A stretch of DNA of 8,317 bases from the NCBI GenBank assembly GCA_003516865.1, contig DPBR01000097.1, forward strand, positions 38,504 through 46,820, in the 5' to 3' direction. The translations under genes and the position numbers were made by a program. The notes beneath the pieces are model-generated. The model saw only the letters and a list, made by a program, of their open reading frames with translations. It was not told the origin of the DNA and searched no databases. Numbering within the stretch: the stretch's first letter is position 1; each line of letters begins with the position of its first letter. The DNA comes from Oscillospiraceae bacterium. GTDB lineage: Bacteria > Bacillota > Clostridia > Oscillospirales > Ruminococcaceae. Below are positions 6,454 through 8,317 of this stretch, piece after piece.

Positions 6454-8280
6454 ATGGAAAAGAACGAAATTCTGAGGAAATATTTCGGCCACGCGGGGTT
6501 TCGCGGCGGGCAGGAGGCTCTTGTTGACTGCATATTAAGAGGGCGTGACTGCCTTGGCGTAATGCCGACGGGAGCGGGAAAATCCGTGTGTTTTCAGGTG
6601 CCGGCGCTAATGCTTAAAGGCACGTCAATCGTGATTTCACCGCTGATTTCGCTTATGCGCGACCAAGTGAACGCTCTGCGTGAAAACGGAATAAGCGCCG
6701 CCTGCATAAACAGCTCCGCTTCGGATTTAGAATCTCGTGAAACGTTTCTGCGAGCGGTTTCGGGTGAGGTGAAGATACTTTACGTCGCTCCCGAACGTCT
6801 TGAAACGGAGGGCTTCAGAAGGATTTGCGAGCGGCTTGAGATACCGCTTGTCGCGGTTGACGAGGCGCATTGCGTGTCGCACTGGGGGCAGGATTTCCGT
6901 CCGTCTTATCTCAGAATAACAGAATTTGTAAAATCGCTGAAAAAACGTCCGACAATCGCGGCGTTTACTGCGACTGCGACCGATATCGTAAAAAACGACA
7001 TCGTGAACATTCTCGGACTGCAAAATCCGCTTGTGCTGACAACGGGCTTTGACCGCCCGAATTTGTACTTTGAGGTGAAAAATCCCTCGTCAAAGGACGA
7101 CGAGCTGCTGAAAATACTGCGGGAAAGCGGCGGAAGCGCCATCGTATACTGTGCGACGCGGAAAAACGTTGAAAATGTCTGCAAAATGCTGCAAAAGCAC
7201 GGAATTAATGCGGCAATGTATCACGCGGGACTGAAAACCGAAACAAGAAAATCCGCGCAGGACGATTTTCTGTACGACCGCGTTGACGTTATGGTTGCGA
7301 CAAACGCTTTCGGAATGGGGATTGACAAGTCGAACGTGTCACTTGTGGTGCATTACAATATGCCGAAAGACGTTGAAAGCTACTATCAGGAAGCGGGCAG
7401 GGCAGGACGCGACGGTTCGCCCGCGAGATGCGTTTTGCTGTTCAATTACGGCGACGTGGAGCTTGCGAAGTATATGATTGACATAAGCCACGAGGAAGCC
7501 GACCTTTCCGTGCGCGAGCAGAAAGAGCTGAAAGACCGCGACCTCAGAAGGCTCAGAAAAATGGTTGATTACTGCGATTCAACGCGCTGTTTGCGGGGAT
7601 ATATTCTCAATTATTTCGGAGAAAAGCCGCAGAAAAGCTGCGATAACTGCTCGAACTGCACGAAGGATTTCAGAACGGCGGACGTTACCGTTGAAGCGCA
7701 GAAAATTCTGTCCTGCATATTCCGGCTGAAACAGCGCGGGGAAAGCGCAGGAAAGACGGTTATCTGCCGCATTTTATCGGGAAGCCGCGACAAGCGCGTT
7801 CTCGAAAACGGTTACGACACGCTTTCAACCTATGGGATAATGTCTGATGTTCCGCGTAAAAGGCTGGGTGAAATTTTCGATTATCTTGAGGCTGAGGATT
7901 ACATAGAAGCCTGCGGGGAATACTCGGTTTATGTGCTTTTGCCGAAAGCTGACGAGTTTATAAAGAGCAAAAATCGCCTTGTTATGCGGGTTTCAGAATC
8001 GTCAGAGCAGGCAATTCCCGCAAAAAAGCCTGTTTTCGACGACAGCTCCGAGCTGCTCGAAAAACTTCGCAAGGTGAGAAGAAATCTTGCGGCTGTGCTT
8101 GGAGTGCCGCCTTATGTTATTTTCTCGGACGCAACTCTCCGCGATATGACCGCAAAGCTTCCCCGAACGCACGATGAATTTCTCGACGTTTCGGGAGTCG
8201 GCACAATGAAAGCCGAGAAATACGGCAAAACTTTTCTCGGCGCAATTAAAGAGTACGTTAATTCTCACAGCGAGAATTAA
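6454..8280 (+). CDS. recQ: ATP-dependent DNA helicase RecQ
   Basis: RecQ is a 3'-5' superfamily 2 DNA helicase that unwinds forks, Holliday junctions and other branched DNA in recombinational repair. The 608-aa protein has every domain of a full-length bacterial RecQ (E. coli about 609 aa). These are motif 0 FRGGQ (16-20), Walker A MPTGAGKS (37-44), DEAH (136-139) with the aromatic-rich loop SHWGQDFRPSY (142-152), motif III FTATAT (171-176), and motifs V and VI ATNAFGMGIDKS (282-293) and YYQEAGRAGRDG (310-321). A zinc-binding domain follows, with Cys379, Cys396, Cys399 and Cys402. A winged helix spans about 410-510 and an HRDC domain about 530-605. All catalytic and metal residues are present. 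It is separated from upp by the terminator and no clear sigma70 promoter could be fixed, so how it is transcribed is open. Confidence 0.97.
   Translation: MEKNEILRKYFGHAGFRGGQEALVDCILRGRDCLGVMPTGAGKSVCFQVPALMLKGTSIVISPLISLMRDQVNALRENGISAACINSSASDLESRETFLRAVSGEVKILYVAPERLETEGFRRICERLEIPLVAVDEAHCVSHWGQDFRPSYLRITEFVKSLKKRPTIAAFTATATDIVKNDIVNILGLQNPLVLTTGFDRPNLYFEVKNPSSKDDELLKILRESGGSAIVYCATRKNVENVCKMLQKHGINAAMYHAGLKTETRKSAQDDFLYDRVDVMVATNAFGMGIDKSNVSLVVHYNMPKDVESYYQEAGRAGRDGSPARCVLLFNYGDVELAKYMIDISHEEADLSVREQKELKDRDLRRLRKMVDYCDSTRCLRGYILNYFGEKPQKSCDNCSNCTKDFRTADVTVEAQKILSCIFRLKQRGESAGKTVICRILSGSRDKRVLENGYDTLSTYGIMSDVPRKRLGEIFDYLEAEDYIEACGEYSVYVLLPKADEFIKSKNRLVMRVSESSEQAIPAKKPVFDDSSELLEKLRKVRRNLAAVLGVPPYVIFSDATLRDMTAKLPRTHDEFLDVSGVGTMKAEKYGKTFLGAIKEYVNSHSEN
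8258..8280. repeat. Perfect hairpin over the recQ stop codon
   Basis: TTAATTCTC (8258-8266) and GAGAATTAA (8272-8280) are exact reverse complements with a 5-nt loop ACAGC; the second arm ends in the recQ TAA. The stem is AT-rich and a TTTT run (8289-8292) follows only after 8 nt, so it is a poor intrinsic terminator. It could protect the mRNA 3' end or terminate weakly. The remaining bases 8281-8317 show no gene that can be called. Confidence 0.4.
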
Positions 8281-8317
8281 ACGCTTGCTTTTATGGTAAC
8301 CTCTAAAAACCTCCTTC

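Noticed and set aside
8294..8317. ATG near the right edge as the start of a new + strand gene
   Set aside because: No ribosome binding site precedes it and only eight codons are visible.
8303..8317. GAAGGAGG on the - strand at the right edge as a ribosome binding site
   Set aside because: No ATG, GTG or TTG follows at a useful distance; it could as well be the last codons of a convergent gene ending at TAG, but too little is visible to call.

Overview
This window reads as core chromosome of an anaerobic Gram-positive bacterium, most likely a member of Clostridia (Oscillospirales/Ruminococcaceae-like). That placement is an inference. It rests on a clostridial-type second topoisomerase A subunit, formate-tetrahydrofolate ligase (Fhs), RpiB, strong GGAGG-type ribosome binding sites, and codon use with roughly half G+C, rich in GCG and CGC. 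All confident genes lie on the + strand, are intact and look chromosomal. I see no insertion sequence, CRISPR array, tRNA, rRNA or phage gene, and no convincing undescribed system.

Layout. Bases 1-224 are a short non-coding or decayed leader. It may hold the last codons of an upstream gene, an AT-rich inverted repeat (53-71), a small terminator-like hairpin (94-113), and a short reading frame broken by TGA that ends directly against the next start codon. Then follow a ParC/GyrA-like topoisomerase subunit (225-2438), fhs (2495-4165), tsaE (4165-4611), tsaB (4608-5315), rpiB (5319-5753) and upp (5755-6396). A strong intrinsic terminator (6418-6444) closes this run. recQ follows (6454-8280), with a hairpin over its stop codon. 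The last 37 bases hold no assignable gene.

Function. The run from fhs to upp is tightly packed: fhs and tsaE share one base, tsaE and tsaB overlap by four, tsaB-rpiB are 3 nt apart, and rpiB-upp 1 nt. It is very probably one transcript, with the topoisomerase gene possibly at its head. The genes share housekeeping roles around nucleic acids: DNA topology, one-carbon units for purine synthesis, t6A tRNA modification, the pentose phosphate route to ribose and PRPP, uracil salvage, and DNA repair by RecQ. The points most worth a second look are two substitutions in the PRPP loop of Upp, the divergent topoisomerase A subunit, the paired start signals around a hairpin at fhs, and the terminator pressed against the recQ ribosome binding site.
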